35,850 bases of DNA from Lachnospiraceae bacterium (GTDB taxonomy: Bacteria; Bacillota; Clostridia; Lachnospirales; Lachnospiraceae): the NCBI GenBank assembly GCA_022792535.1, contig JAAWBG010000020.1, positions 1 through 35,850 of the forward strand, given 5' to 3'. Position numbers and translations under genes: made by a program. Every line of letters starts with the position of its first letter. The stretch's first letter is position 1. Of this stretch, positions 8,423-16,884 are shown one piece after another. Below the pieces are notes generated by a model. That model was not told the origin of the DNA, did not search any database, and saw only the letters and a list, made by a program, of their open reading frames with translations.

Positions 8423-9889
8423 ATGCAGACATCTGAGCGGAAAAAAGTATTTTGGGAATATTTAATCATAGCCTGTATCGTGTCGGCCTGCAACGTGTTG
8501 TTTTGCTTTCACAGAATATACAGTCTGGGATTGATTGGGATAGAGATAGGATGGCTGATGGTTCAGTTTATGCGTGGAAAAGTTGCTGATTATGTGGCTT
8601 ATTTTGCAATTTTTATGTGTAATTGCTTAGAGTATACAACATTTACCGGAGAAGATACTTTTTACAGTTTAAAAAACACTAGAATATATGGAATCAATTT
8701 AGGAATTATTTTATTATTGCCAGTTTTTATCTGGGCTGTCTTTCATCTGAGAAAAATTTCCAAGGTCAAACTGAATAAAGCCTCCTGTTTTTCTCTGGGG
8801 TTGATTGCCATCAATATCGTTGCCGCAGTGGTAGGCTTGATGCTGATTCTGGCCAATGATAACAATATTACTGTGTTAGGAAATGTGTTCTTTCTGTATC
8901 TTGAGAAAGCATATTCTATGATTTTTCTGCCAATGGCATTTATTTTGGCATTTGCGATTCTTGTCAGAGAACGGGATTATTCTATATATAAAATTGGTTT
9001 GGCGTTACAGGCAACTCTTTGGGCAAACGTTTTCCAGATGCTGACTTCTCTTGTTTCCGGTATTCGTGGTTCTTATGGAGCGTTAGTTACCATGCAGATC
9101 TCTATTCTGAACTTTTTGGTTCCATTTTTGATTTTACTGTATTTTTATCGAAAAGAAGTGATATACCCGCGGATGACCGTTGTGATTGGAGCAATTGGGT
9201 CTACGCTGGCAGTTCTTTTTAATTCTAATGGGAAACTTATTTTGATGGCTGCAATATGTAGTCTGCTGTTTTGGTATCTGGGTATGCGGGAAGGCAGTTT
9301 CTTTATGAAGTTGTTCACACTGCTGGCTCTTATTTTTCTAATACCGGCAGTTTCTTTTATTTTAACCTATATTTCCCAGAATCCATTGTTTGCGGCAAAA
9401 TTTAATGATGTAAAACTTTTATTAAATGTGTTCGATGCTGATTGGCTGCAAAATCTGTCAGCCTCTCCTCGTGTCAGAGTAGAAGAGTTCCGTGATATGT
9501 TTCTGGAATTTGCGGAAAAACCTTGGCTGATTCTTACAGGAAAAGGATATCTTGGTTCGATTCAAGACCATACCGGATATTTTTATACTCATTTGGCCAG
9601 TAACGATGGATTCTGCAGTGATGCAGAATGGGCCCATGGGATCTTCTATGCATTACATGAAATTGTTTCTTATATTTTGATGTATGGAGTGATGGGAATT
9701 CTGTTTATGGCTGTATTTTTAAAAGATGCAGTTTCTTTATTTTTCAGAGAACGGAATATATGGATTCTAATCGGAGCCTATTGGTTTTTTATGTTTTGTG
9801 GATACTCTTTTACAGTCAGTACTTTTGGATGTCTGGCTTTGTTATACGGTTTGTATACCAGTGAAATGAAACATGAGGTAATCGAGTAG
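8423..9889 (+). CDS. wzy: O-antigen/capsule polymerase-like membrane protein (Wzy)
   Basis: A 488-residue polytopic membrane protein with about 12 hydrophobic segments and a large extracytoplasmic loop (residues about 320-400). The loop contains SASPRVRVEEFRDMFLEFAE and TGKGYLGSIQD, a layout typical of Wzy/O-antigen ligase-like proteins. It lies directly before the Wzx flippase, the usual neighbour. It would polymerise flipped repeat units on the outer face of the membrane. Start ATG follows GGAGG with a 5-nt spacer. Wzy proteins are poorly conserved, so the call uses topology and context; the WaaL-type ligase alternative is less likely given the locus. Confidence 0.8.
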   Translation: MQTSERKKVFWEYLIIACIVSACNVLFCFHRIYSLGLIGIEIGWLMVQFMRGKVADYVAYFAIFMCNCLEYTTFTGEDTFYSLKNTRIYGINLGIILLLPVFIWAVFHLRKISKVKLNKASCFSLGLIAINIVAAVVGLMLILANDNNITVLGNVFFLYLEKAYSMIFLPMAFILAFAILVRERDYSIYKIGLALQATLWANVFQMLTSLVSGIRGSYGALVTMQISILNFLVPFLILLYFYRKEVIYPRMTVVIGAIGSTLAVLFNSNGKLILMAAICSLLFWYLGMREGSFFMKLFTLLALIFLIPAVSFILTYISQNPLFAAKFNDVKLLLNVFDADWLQNLSASPRVRVEEFRDMFLEFAEKPWLILTGKGYLGSIQDHTGYFYTHLASNDGFCSDAEWAHGIFYALHEIVSYILMYGVMGILFMAVFLKDAVSLFFRERNIWILIGAYWFFMFCGYSFTVSTFGCLALLYGLYTSEMKHEVIE

Positions 9890-9904
9890 TCTAGAGGTGG
9901 TATT

Positions 9905-11317
9905 TTGAAGATAACAGTAAAGCGAAAAGATGCAGTTTGGAATTTGATTGGAACCATATTGGCTATGGGAGCGAATTTGATGATCCTGCCATTTATATTG
10001 ATCTATCTGACAGAGGATGATATTGCCATATATTATATCTTTACCAGTCTGGCAGGAATCGCTGCTTTGATTGACTTTGGCTTCAGCCCTTCTGTGGCCA
10101 GGAGTATGGCTTATGCATTTTCAGGTGTAGATGAAATCAGAGCGGTGGGGGCAGGGGAGAAAAGAACAGAAGAACCCAATTTTGTTTTAATGAAGCAGTT
10201 GATTAAGACCTGCAAGATCATTTACCTGATGCTTTCTTTGGCAGCACTTGTAATCTCCATCTTGGCTGGATCTGCTTATATTTTATATCTCTCAAAAACA
10301 GCCCATGGATATCGTTATCTCATCCCATGGCTTATCTACGCCTTCTCTATTTTTTTGAATATTTTGTTTGGATACTATTCCGTCTTTCTGAGAGGGGTGG
10401 GAGCAGTTGCAGATGTAAATATTGCTACCATTTGTTCAAGGGCAGTGCAGATTCTTTTATCGGTGGTATCGCTGATTCTGGGATTTGGTTTATATGGAAT
10501 TGCCCTTGCATATTTGTTATATGGCTTCCTTTTTCGGATCATAGCCAAACATAAATTTTTTAGTTACAAAGGAATTAGGGCAGGGATACAGAATGTACAG
10601 GAGAAAATACAGTGGATAGAAGTGAAAGAATTGCTGCAGAATCTCTGGCCGAATACTTGGCGGGATGGTTTGGTAACGATGGCCAATTATCTTGTGGGAC
10701 AGGCAACTACGATTATTGCCTCTCTCTGCCTCTCACTGACCGATACGGGAATACTGTCTCTGTGTGTGCAGCTTGCAACTGCCATCGCCACGGTATCCAT
10801 GATTCTTTTAACAGTATATCAACCTGCATTGCAGTCTGCTTTTGCAGAGCGTAATGAGAAAGCGCAGCGTTATTATCTGTCCACGATCGTTACGTCTTAT
10901 ATTTTGCTTTTTTTTGCGATGACAGCAGGATTGGTTTTGGTTGGAGTTCCTGTTATCAGGATTTTAAAACCATCCTATATTCTTGACCTTAAATTATTGC
11001 TGTTGGTGTGTCTGTATTTTTTTATTCTCTACCTGAGAAATTCTTATTGCTCTTATATATCAACTACAAACAGATTGTTCTACAGCAGGTCGTTTGTCAT
11101 AGCGGCAGTGCTGTGCGTTATATTTTCCAGTTTGTTTGCAGGATATTTTCGTATGGGAGCATATGGCATTGTCTGGGGTCAGATCTTAAGCCAGGTTGTG
11201 TTTGGCGCATGGTATTGGCCTTGGTTCGTGCACAAAGAACTCTGTCTGAAAGAAGGAGAGATGTGGAGACAGGGGTTAACGGGAATTTGGAATCTGGCAA
11301 GGGGAAAGCAGATGTAA
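9905..11317 (+). CDS. wzx: Wzx-type polysaccharide flippase
   Basis: A 470-residue MATE/MOP-superfamily transporter with about 12 hydrophobic helices. The N terminus (VWNLIGTILAMGANLMILPF then YLTEDDIAIYYIFTSLAGIA) is typical of Wzx proteins that move undecaprenyl-linked repeat units across the membrane. It starts with TTG preceded by AGAGGTGG, with no ATG nearby. It is 15 nt after the Wzy gene. A second Wzx (30205-31548) belongs to cluster B, so each cluster has its own exporter. Confidence 0.9.
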   Translation: MKITVKRKDAVWNLIGTILAMGANLMILPFILIYLTEDDIAIYYIFTSLAGIAALIDFGFSPSVARSMAYAFSGVDEIRAVGAGEKRTEEPNFVLMKQLIKTCKIIYLMLSLAALVISILAGSAYILYLSKTAHGYRYLIPWLIYAFSIFLNILFGYYSVFLRGVGAVADVNIATICSRAVQILLSVVSLILGFGLYGIALAYLLYGFLFRIIAKHKFFSYKGIRAGIQNVQEKIQWIEVKELLQNLWPNTWRDGLVTMANYLVGQATTIIASLCLSLTDTGILSLCVQLATAIATVSMILLTVYQPALQSAFAERNEKAQRYYLSTIVTSYILLFFAMTAGLVLVGVPVIRILKPSYILDLKLLLLVCLYFFILYLRNSYCSYISTTNRLFYSRSFVIAAVLCVIFSSLFAGYFRMGAYGIVWGQILSQVVFGAWYWPWFVHKELCLKEGEMWRQGLTGIWNLARGKQM

Positions 11318-11370
11318 TACAAATACAATAGAAATGGAATACAGATGTCATACAAAACAGGAGGATACAT

Positions 11371-12321
11371 ATGAAAGTTGTTGCGCTAATCGGCGGTCTT
11401 GGAAGTCAGATGTTTAAATATGCATTTTACTTAGCTTTGCAGGAGGAAACAGATCAGGAGTGTCTGATTGATACTACTTTTTTTCTACAGCGAGACAGTT
11501 GGAATGGGTACGAATTAGATAAACTGTTTGGAATCAATGAGCCGGATATAAAGGATCGGCTTAGAAAAGAGCAATTGTCAAAAATCATAGAGAAAAAGAA
11601 ATCTTATATTGATGTTTGTATTGAATATCTGACAGAGCAGGGGGATACAGCATACTATTTTCTCGGCACAAAAAGCAACTATCCATCTGGGCGTCCGGTA
11701 AAGACGACAAAAAGAAAACTAAGACAGAAATTTTTGTTTTTGCAGAATACTCTTGGCGTATTCCGCAGCCTATCTATGGAACATATGCTGAGTGATGAAA
11801 ATGCATACTTCGATGAATACTTCAATAATTCAGACGAACTTTTTGCAAAATATAAGAGTTTAATCAAGAAAACTTTTGTTTTTCCACCATTTGAGGATCA
11901 GATGAATCTGGAAATTTCTCAGAAGATGGCGTCAGAGGAGTCGGTGGCCCTTCACATCAGAAGAACAGATCATATGATGGATAATAAAAAATTGTTCCAA
12001 AATGGGTTTTTTGAGAAATCTGTCCATTTTATTAAAGAACATGCAGAACGTAAGACGGTCTTTTACATATTTTCAGATGATTTGAGCTGGTGCAGGGACA
12101 ATCTTGCAGAACTTGGTTTAGATCAAAAGGATGAGATCATATTTGTAGATTGGAATACAGGGACAAACAGTTTTCGGGATATGCAGCTTATGATGTACTG
12201 CCAGCATAATGTGGTGCCTATCAGTTCTTTTAGCTGGTGGGGCTATTACCTGAGCGACCGGGAAAAAAAGATTGTTTGCGCACCCAAAGGTTACTGGTTA
12301 GAAATTGAAAATCATTTTTAG
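11371..12321 (+). CDS. Alpha-1,2-fucosyltransferase, GT11 family
   Basis: A 316-residue glycosyltransferase that would move L-fucose from GDP-fucose in alpha-1,2 linkage, usually to galactose. The N terminus ([16 protein letters not shown]) matches the GT11 GGLGNQMFQYA landmark with N replaced by S. The H-x-R-R-x-D GDP-fucose motif is at residues 195-200 (HIRRTD). The third conserved block ([12 protein letters not shown]) lies near the C terminus. RBS AGGAGG is strong. The next genes make GDP-fucose, which agrees fully with this assignment. It is cytoplasmic and acts on the lipid-linked unit. Confidence 0.93.
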   Translation: MKVVALIGGLGSQMFKYAFYLALQEETDQECLIDTTFFLQRDSWNGYELDKLFGINEPDIKDRLRKEQLSKIIEKKKSYIDVCIEYLTEQGDTAYYFLGTKSNYPSGRPVKTTKRKLRQKFLFLQNTLGVFRSLSMEHMLSDENAYFDEYFNNSDELFAKYKSLIKKTFVFPPFEDQMNLEISQKMASEESVALHIRRTDHMMDNKKLFQNGFFEKSVHFIKEHAERKTVFYIFSDDLSWCRDNLAELGLDQKDEIIFVDWNTGTNSFRDMQLMMYCQHNVVPISSFSWWGYYLSDREKKIVCAPKGYWLEIENHF

Positions 12322-12334
12322 TGAGGAACAGATT

Positions 12335-13369
12335 ATGAAGAAAAAGGCTTTTATTACAGGAGTAACCGGCCAGGACGGTTCTTATCTCTCAGAGTTTCTT
12401 TTGGAAAAGGGATATGAGGTGCATGGCATGATCCGGCGGTCTTCGGTAGATTACAGGGAACGAATTGCTCATTTGGAAAATCATCCTGATTTTTATTTAC
12501 ATTATGGAGATTTGGGAGATTCCATCAGTCTTGTAAAGATTATCGGAATGGTGAGACCAGATGAGATCTATAACTTAGCGGCCCAGTCTCATGTACAGGT
12601 GTCTTTTGATGTACCAGAGTATACTGCAGATATCGTGGCAACCGGTGTGCTGCGCCTTTTAGAAGCAGTGCGGTTATGCGGTCTTACAAAGACCTGTAAG
12701 ATTTATCAGGCATCTACCTCGGAGCTGTATGGAAAGGTGGAAGAGGTGCCCCAAAAGGAGACTACGCCCTTTCATCCTTACAGTCCTTATGCAGTGGCAA
12801 AACAGTATGGTTTTTGGATTACAAAAGAGTATCGGGAAGCCTATGGCATGTTCTGCTGTTCTGGTATTTTATTTAATCATGAATCAGAACGGAGGGGAGA
12901 AACTTTTGTGACCCGTAAGATTTCTCTGGCTGCAGCCCGCATTGCACAAGGAAAACAAGAAAAATTGTATCTGGGAAATCTGAGCAGTTTGAGGGACTGG
13001 GGATATGCGAAAGACTATGTAGAATGTATGTGGCTGATTCTGCAACATGAGCAGCCGAAAGATTTTGTGATTGCAACTGGCGTACAGCACTCGGTCAGAG
13101 AATTTGCAGCTTTGGCCTTTCACTATGCAGGTATTGAGATTACCTGGATAGGAGAGGGAATAGAGGAGAAAGGCATTGACCAGGCAACCGGAAAGGTTCT
13201 GATCGAAGTGAGCCCTGAGTTCTATCGTCCTACAGATGTGGTAAATCTTCTGGGAGATCCTACGAAAGCAAAAACAGAGCTTGGCTGGAACCCTGAAAAA
13301 ACAACCTTTAAAGAGTTGGTGGAGATTATGGTAAAGCATGATATGAAAAAAGCAGCAATGGAAAAATAA
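12335..13369 (+). CDS. gmd: GDP-mannose 4,6-dehydratase
   Basis: A roughly 344-residue short-chain dehydratase converting GDP-D-mannose to GDP-4-keto-6-deoxymannose, the first step to GDP-L-fucose. It shows the NAD(P) loop [20 protein letters not shown], an LHYGDLGD segment, [12 protein letters not shown], the active-site block [19 protein letters not shown] (YxxxK) and [18 protein letters not shown], all Gmd landmarks. The frame is open to a TTG at 12305 inside the fucosyltransferase gene. ATG 12335 is preferred because GTGAGGA lies 7 nt upstream and the protein then begins MKKKAFITG as in the family. Confidence 0.96.
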   Translation: MKKKAFITGVTGQDGSYLSEFLLEKGYEVHGMIRRSSVDYRERIAHLENHPDFYLHYGDLGDSISLVKIIGMVRPDEIYNLAAQSHVQVSFDVPEYTADIVATGVLRLLEAVRLCGLTKTCKIYQASTSELYGKVEEVPQKETTPFHPYSPYAVAKQYGFWITKEYREAYGMFCCSGILFNHESERRGETFVTRKISLAAARIAQGKQEKLYLGNLSSLRDWGYAKDYVECMWLILQHEQPKDFVIATGVQHSVREFAALAFHYAGIEITWIGEGIEEKGIDQATGKVLIEVSPEFYRPTDVVNLLGDPTKAKTELGWNPEKTTFKELVEIMVKHDMKKAAMEK

Positions 13370-13456
13370 AAAGCGTATAGAAGGAAGTTCAAAAAGACGG
13401 GAAAGCGGAGTTTGAGAATTAAAAATGAAATATCTCTGAAAACAGGAGGAAAAGGG

Positions 13457-14395
13457 ATGCTAGAAGAAAAGAGGATTATTGTAACAGGGGGAGCAGGATT
13501 TTTAGGCAGTCATGTTGTGGATCTGCTGAAAAATGAAAATGAAGTTTTTGTTCCACGCAGTAAAGACTATGATCTAAAAGATTCAGAGGCAGTGAAGCAA
13601 TTATTTTCTGATTTTTCAAAGACAGATCTGGTGATTCATGCGGCGGCAGATATCGGCGGTATTGGGTACAGCAGTACCCATCCCGGCACTCAGTTTTATA
13701 ATAATGCATTGATCAATCTAAATATGGTTCATGAATCCTGTCTGCAGGGGGTAGATAAATTTGTAGGTGTGGGAAGTGTCTGTGAATATCCGGCGGTTAC
13801 ACCGGTGCCTTTTCAGGAAAGTGAACTCTGGAATGGGTATCCGGTGGAGACGAATGATGCCTATGGGTTAACGAAGCGGATGATGCTGGCTCAGTGCAGC
13901 GCTTATCAGAAACAATATGGATTTCACTTTATTCATCTGCTCCCTGTAAACCTATATGGTCCCAGAGATGATTTTGACATTAAAAATTCTCATGTGATTC
14001 CTGCATTGATTCGGAAGATCGTATATGCCCTGGATCATCAGGAAAAAAATGTGGATGTCTGGGGTACCGGATATGAAAGCCGTGAATTCGTATATGTAGA
14101 AGATGCAGCGGAAGCTATTGCGCTGGCAGCAGAATTATATGAAGGAAGTGATCCGGTAAACATTGGATCAGGACAGGAGATTACCATTCGGGAACTTGCG
14201 GATATGATTAAGGAATCCTTGCATTATGAGGGGGATTTTACTTACCTGGATAATGGACTTGGAGGACAGCAGCGAAGACTGCTGGATGTCACCAGAGCTT
14301 ATGAGGAATTTGGGTTTAAAGCCAGAACAAGCTTTTGCGAGGGAATCAAGAATACCATTCAGTATTACCTGGATCATCAGCAGGAATTGAATTAG
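13457..14395 (+). CDS. fcl: GDP-L-fucose synthase
   Basis: A roughly 312-residue SDR epimerase/reductase completing GDP-L-fucose synthesis from GDP-4-keto-6-deoxymannose. Landmarks are IIVTGGAGFLGSHVVDLL (NADP loop), HAAADIGGIGYSSTHPGTQF, GSVCEYPAVTPVPFQESELW and AYGLTKRMMLAQ (YxxxK). The frame extends to TTG 13412, but ATG 13457 after AGGAGGAAAAGGG fits the family N terminus. It is placed between gmd and manC, giving a contiguous GDP-fucose module next to the fucosyltransferase. Confidence 0.95.
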   Translation: MLEEKRIIVTGGAGFLGSHVVDLLKNENEVFVPRSKDYDLKDSEAVKQLFSDFSKTDLVIHAAADIGGIGYSSTHPGTQFYNNALINLNMVHESCLQGVDKFVGVGSVCEYPAVTPVPFQESELWNGYPVETNDAYGLTKRMMLAQCSAYQKQYGFHFIHLLPVNLYGPRDDFDIKNSHVIPALIRKIVYALDHQEKNVDVWGTGYESREFVYVEDAAEAIALAAELYEGSDPVNIGSGQEITIRELADMIKESLHYEGDFTYLDNGLGGQQRRLLDVTRAYEEFGFKARTSFCEGIKNTIQYYLDHQQELN

Positions 14396-14407
14396 AGGAA
14401 ATTTGTT

Positions 14408-15730
14408 ATGAATATTGTATTACTATCCGGTGGTTCCGGAAAAAGATTGTGGCCATTATCCAATGATATCAGATCAAAACAATTTATAAAAATTTTTAAG
14501 AATCTAGATGGTTCCTATGAATCTATGGTTCAGCGTGTATATCGGCAGATCAAAAACATGGATGCAGATGCGGTAATTACAATTGCAACCAGTAAAACAC
14601 AGGTTTCCGCGATTCATAACCAATTGGGAGAGGAAGTGGGAATTTCAGTGGAACCCTGCAGGAGAGATACTTTTCCAGCTATCGCGTTGGCTGCCTCCTA
14701 TCTTCATGATGTAAAAGGAATCCAGGAACATGAGGCAATTGTGGTATGTCCCGTGGATCCTTATGTAAATGAAGATTACTTTCAGGCAGTGCAGGAATTG
14801 AGCCATCAGGCCGAAACAGGCCAGGCAAATCTTGTGCTGATGGGAATTGAACCTACATATCCTTCTGAGAAATATGGCTATATTATTCCTACAGATAATC
14901 AGAGCTTTAGTAAGGTGGAAACCTTTAAGGAGAAACCAGATAGAAAAACAGCAGAGACATATATCCGGCAAGGGGCATTGTGGAACAGCGGGGTATTTGC
15001 TTTTCAGCTGAAATATCTTTTGGATAAATCTCATGAATTAATGGATTACGTCAATTATCAGGATTTGTTTGAGAGATATGAATCCCTGCCGCGAATCTCA
15101 TTTGACTATGCTGTGGCAGAAAAAGAAAAAAACATACAGGCGATGCGTTTTCAGGGACAGTGGAAAGATCTTGGAACCTGGAATACTTTAAGCGAAGCCA
15201 TGGAAGAACCTGCGATTGGAAAGGTGATTATGGATGAGAGCTGTGAGAATGTTCATGTGGTTAATGAGATGGATGTTCCAGTTCTGGCAATGGGGCTGAA
15301 AGATATTGTTATAGGAGCCAGTTCAGAGGGGATCTTGATCTCAGATAAAGCGCAGTCAAGTTTTATTAAACCATATGTGGATTCCATCAGTCAGCAGATT
15401 ATGTTTGCAGAGAAAAGCTGGGGTCTTTATAAAGTGATTGATGTGGCAGAGGACGCTTTGACGGTGAAGATTACCTTAAATCCAGGAGAGCAGATGAATT
15501 ACCACAGTCATAAGAACAGGGACGAGGTGTGGGTAGTCATAAACGGAACGGGAAGAACGATCGTAGAGGGCGCAGAGCGAAGGGTGAAATCAGGAGATGT
15601 GATCCTGATGCAGGCAGAAGACAGACATACAATCATGGCAGACAGCGTACTTACCCTGATTGAAATACAACTGGGAGCAGAAATATCGACTCAGGATAAA
15701 CAGAAATTTAAGTTGGAAGGTGAAGAATGA
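14408..15730 (+). CDS. manC: Mannose-1-phosphate guanylyltransferase with C-terminal cupin (ManC type)
   Basis: A 440-residue enzyme making GDP-mannose from mannose-1-phosphate and GTP. The nucleotidyltransferase half begins MNIVLLSGGSGKRLWPLSND and includes EPCRRDTFPAIALAA, VCPVDPYVNEDYF, EKYGYIIP and FKEKPDRKTAETYI. The C-terminal half carries the type II phosphomannose-isomerase-like cupin (ITLNPGEQMNYHSHKNRDEV, RHTIMADSVLTLIEIQLG). A separate class I ManA is present at 19763, so isomerase activity in the cupin may be redundant. No phosphomannomutase (ManB) is in the window. The stop overlaps the following acyltransferase start. Confidence 0.94.
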   Translation: MNIVLLSGGSGKRLWPLSNDIRSKQFIKIFKNLDGSYESMVQRVYRQIKNMDADAVITIATSKTQVSAIHNQLGEEVGISVEPCRRDTFPAIALAASYLHDVKGIQEHEAIVVCPVDPYVNEDYFQAVQELSHQAETGQANLVLMGIEPTYPSEKYGYIIPTDNQSFSKVETFKEKPDRKTAETYIRQGALWNSGVFAFQLKYLLDKSHELMDYVNYQDLFERYESLPRISFDYAVAEKEKNIQAMRFQGQWKDLGTWNTLSEAMEEPAIGKVIMDESCENVHVVNEMDVPVLAMGLKDIVIGASSEGILISDKAQSSFIKPYVDSISQQIMFAEKSWGLYKVIDVAEDALTVKITLNPGEQMNYHSHKNRDEVWVVINGTGRTIVEGAERRVKSGDVILMQAEDRHTIMADSVLTLIEIQLGAEISTQDKQKFKLEGEE

Positions 15731-16820
15731 TGCCATCAGATATGATCATCTTGTTATTTGGAATATTGGTTCTGGCAGGCATTTTGATTAATAGCAAAAG
15801 ACTATCAGAGATACCAGAGAAAAATCAGACAGAGAGTATTGCAAAAAAAATTATGGATGGAAATAAGGGAATCTTTGCAATCATGATCGTTTTGTTTCAT
15901 TTGTCACAGCAAATAGAATCTGGAATTCTGTTTAAAATTATCGGTCAGACAGGATATTTGTCTACCGGAGTGTTTTTCTTCATTTCTGGATATGGAATGT
16001 TGACAAAATTGAAAAAATCTCAAGGGGGGGGGAGAACTATCTACATATGTTCTGGCAGAAACGTTTGCACAATGTTTTCCTTCCATGGCTGGCGGCCAGC
16101 GGTCTGTATGCCCTATGGTACCTTATCACCGGCGGCTGGCAGAAACTATATGAGACGGTTCATGTGAGGGAAAATGGCTATTTGGTGATTACAAATTCCT
16201 GGTTTGTGCTGACCCTTCTGCTGTTTTGCCTGATATTTTTTATTTCCTTTCGGAAGTTCTGTGATCAGATTGGAAGAGGAATTTTCTGCTGTTTTTGTCT
16301 GGTGACATTGTTTATCGTACTTGCTTATTTTGCGGGTCTGGGGGCCTGGTGGTATTATTCCAGTTATGCTTTTCTCACTGGAATGCTCTATCAGTGGAGT
16401 GAGAATTGCAGTCTGAGAAAACGCAGTGATAAATTGTTTCAAAGGGTAGTTTTGATTTTGGCAGCCACCATTTTTGTTCTATCTTATGGGGCAAGAATTT
16501 TGAATGCCAGATATGTTGGCAATGCGGCTATTTCCATCGCTGCCTGTCTGTGTGCTTCTGCGGTTTTTCCATTGATGGTCTTTATTTTGCAACGCAAAAT
16601 TATGGTAGTGAACCGGTTTTGGATATTTTTAGGAAAGATTTCTTTTGAAATTTATCTGCTGCATGAGCTGGCCTATCAAATGTTAAGAAGCAGCCTGCTC
16701 TATATAAAGTCCGACACAGTTTATGTTTTGATGGTAATTTTTATCACAATTATCACAGCAATTATGTTTCAAAGGCTGATGAAAGGGTTTCAAAAAGTTT
16801 CAGGTTTTTTAGGTTCATAA
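15727..16820 (+). pseudogene. Acyltransferase-3 family membrane acyltransferase, frameshifted at a G9 tract (probable phase-variable, OFF state)
   Basis: Two overlapping frames together encode one acyltransferase-3 (OafA-like) protein. Residues 1-99 (including GNKGIFAIMIVLFHLSQQIE with the family histidine, and STGVFFFISGYGMLTKL) are in the first frame. The rest (MFWQKRLHNVFLPWLAASGL onward, about 8 hydrophobic helices and KISFEIYLLHELAYQ) is in another. The break falls exactly at nine Gs (16024-16032). G10 or G7 would give a continuous protein of about 364 residues, normal for the family, reading Q-GGG-ENYLHMFWQ. With G9 the product ends after 146 residues. It would O-acylate the polysaccharide from the membrane. 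A sequencing error is the main alternative. Confidence 0.85.
16024..16032 (+). repeat. Poly-G tract (G9), candidate slipped-strand phase-variation site
   Basis: Nine consecutive Gs follow codon 99 (CAA) of the acyltransferase gene and coincide with the frame break. Only run lengths of 3n+1 (7, 10, 13) keep the gene open, so the present state is OFF. It is the longest G run I noticed in the window. Confidence 0.8.
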
Positions 16821-16844
16821 CCCAAGGGTTTTTTATAGGAACCT
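16811..16844 (+). terminator. Weak hairpin between the two poly-G genes (possible attenuator)
   Basis: AACCC-AA-GGGTT (16819-16830) forms a small hairpin followed by TTTT. It can be extended by AGGTTC (16811-16816) pairing with GAACCT (16839-16844) across unequal bulges. The U tract is short and the inner stem is only 5 bp, so full termination is doubtful. It overlaps the end of the acyltransferase gene. Confidence 0.25.
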
Positions 16845-16884
16845 TTGACAGAGATTGTTGTGAGGGAGGCAGGGAGAGGAGAAT

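Noticed and set aside
11309..11357. Short direct repeat CAGATGTMATACAAA between the flippase and fucosyltransferase genes
   Set aside because: Only about 15 nt and AT-rich. It may be a slip duplication and has no supported function.
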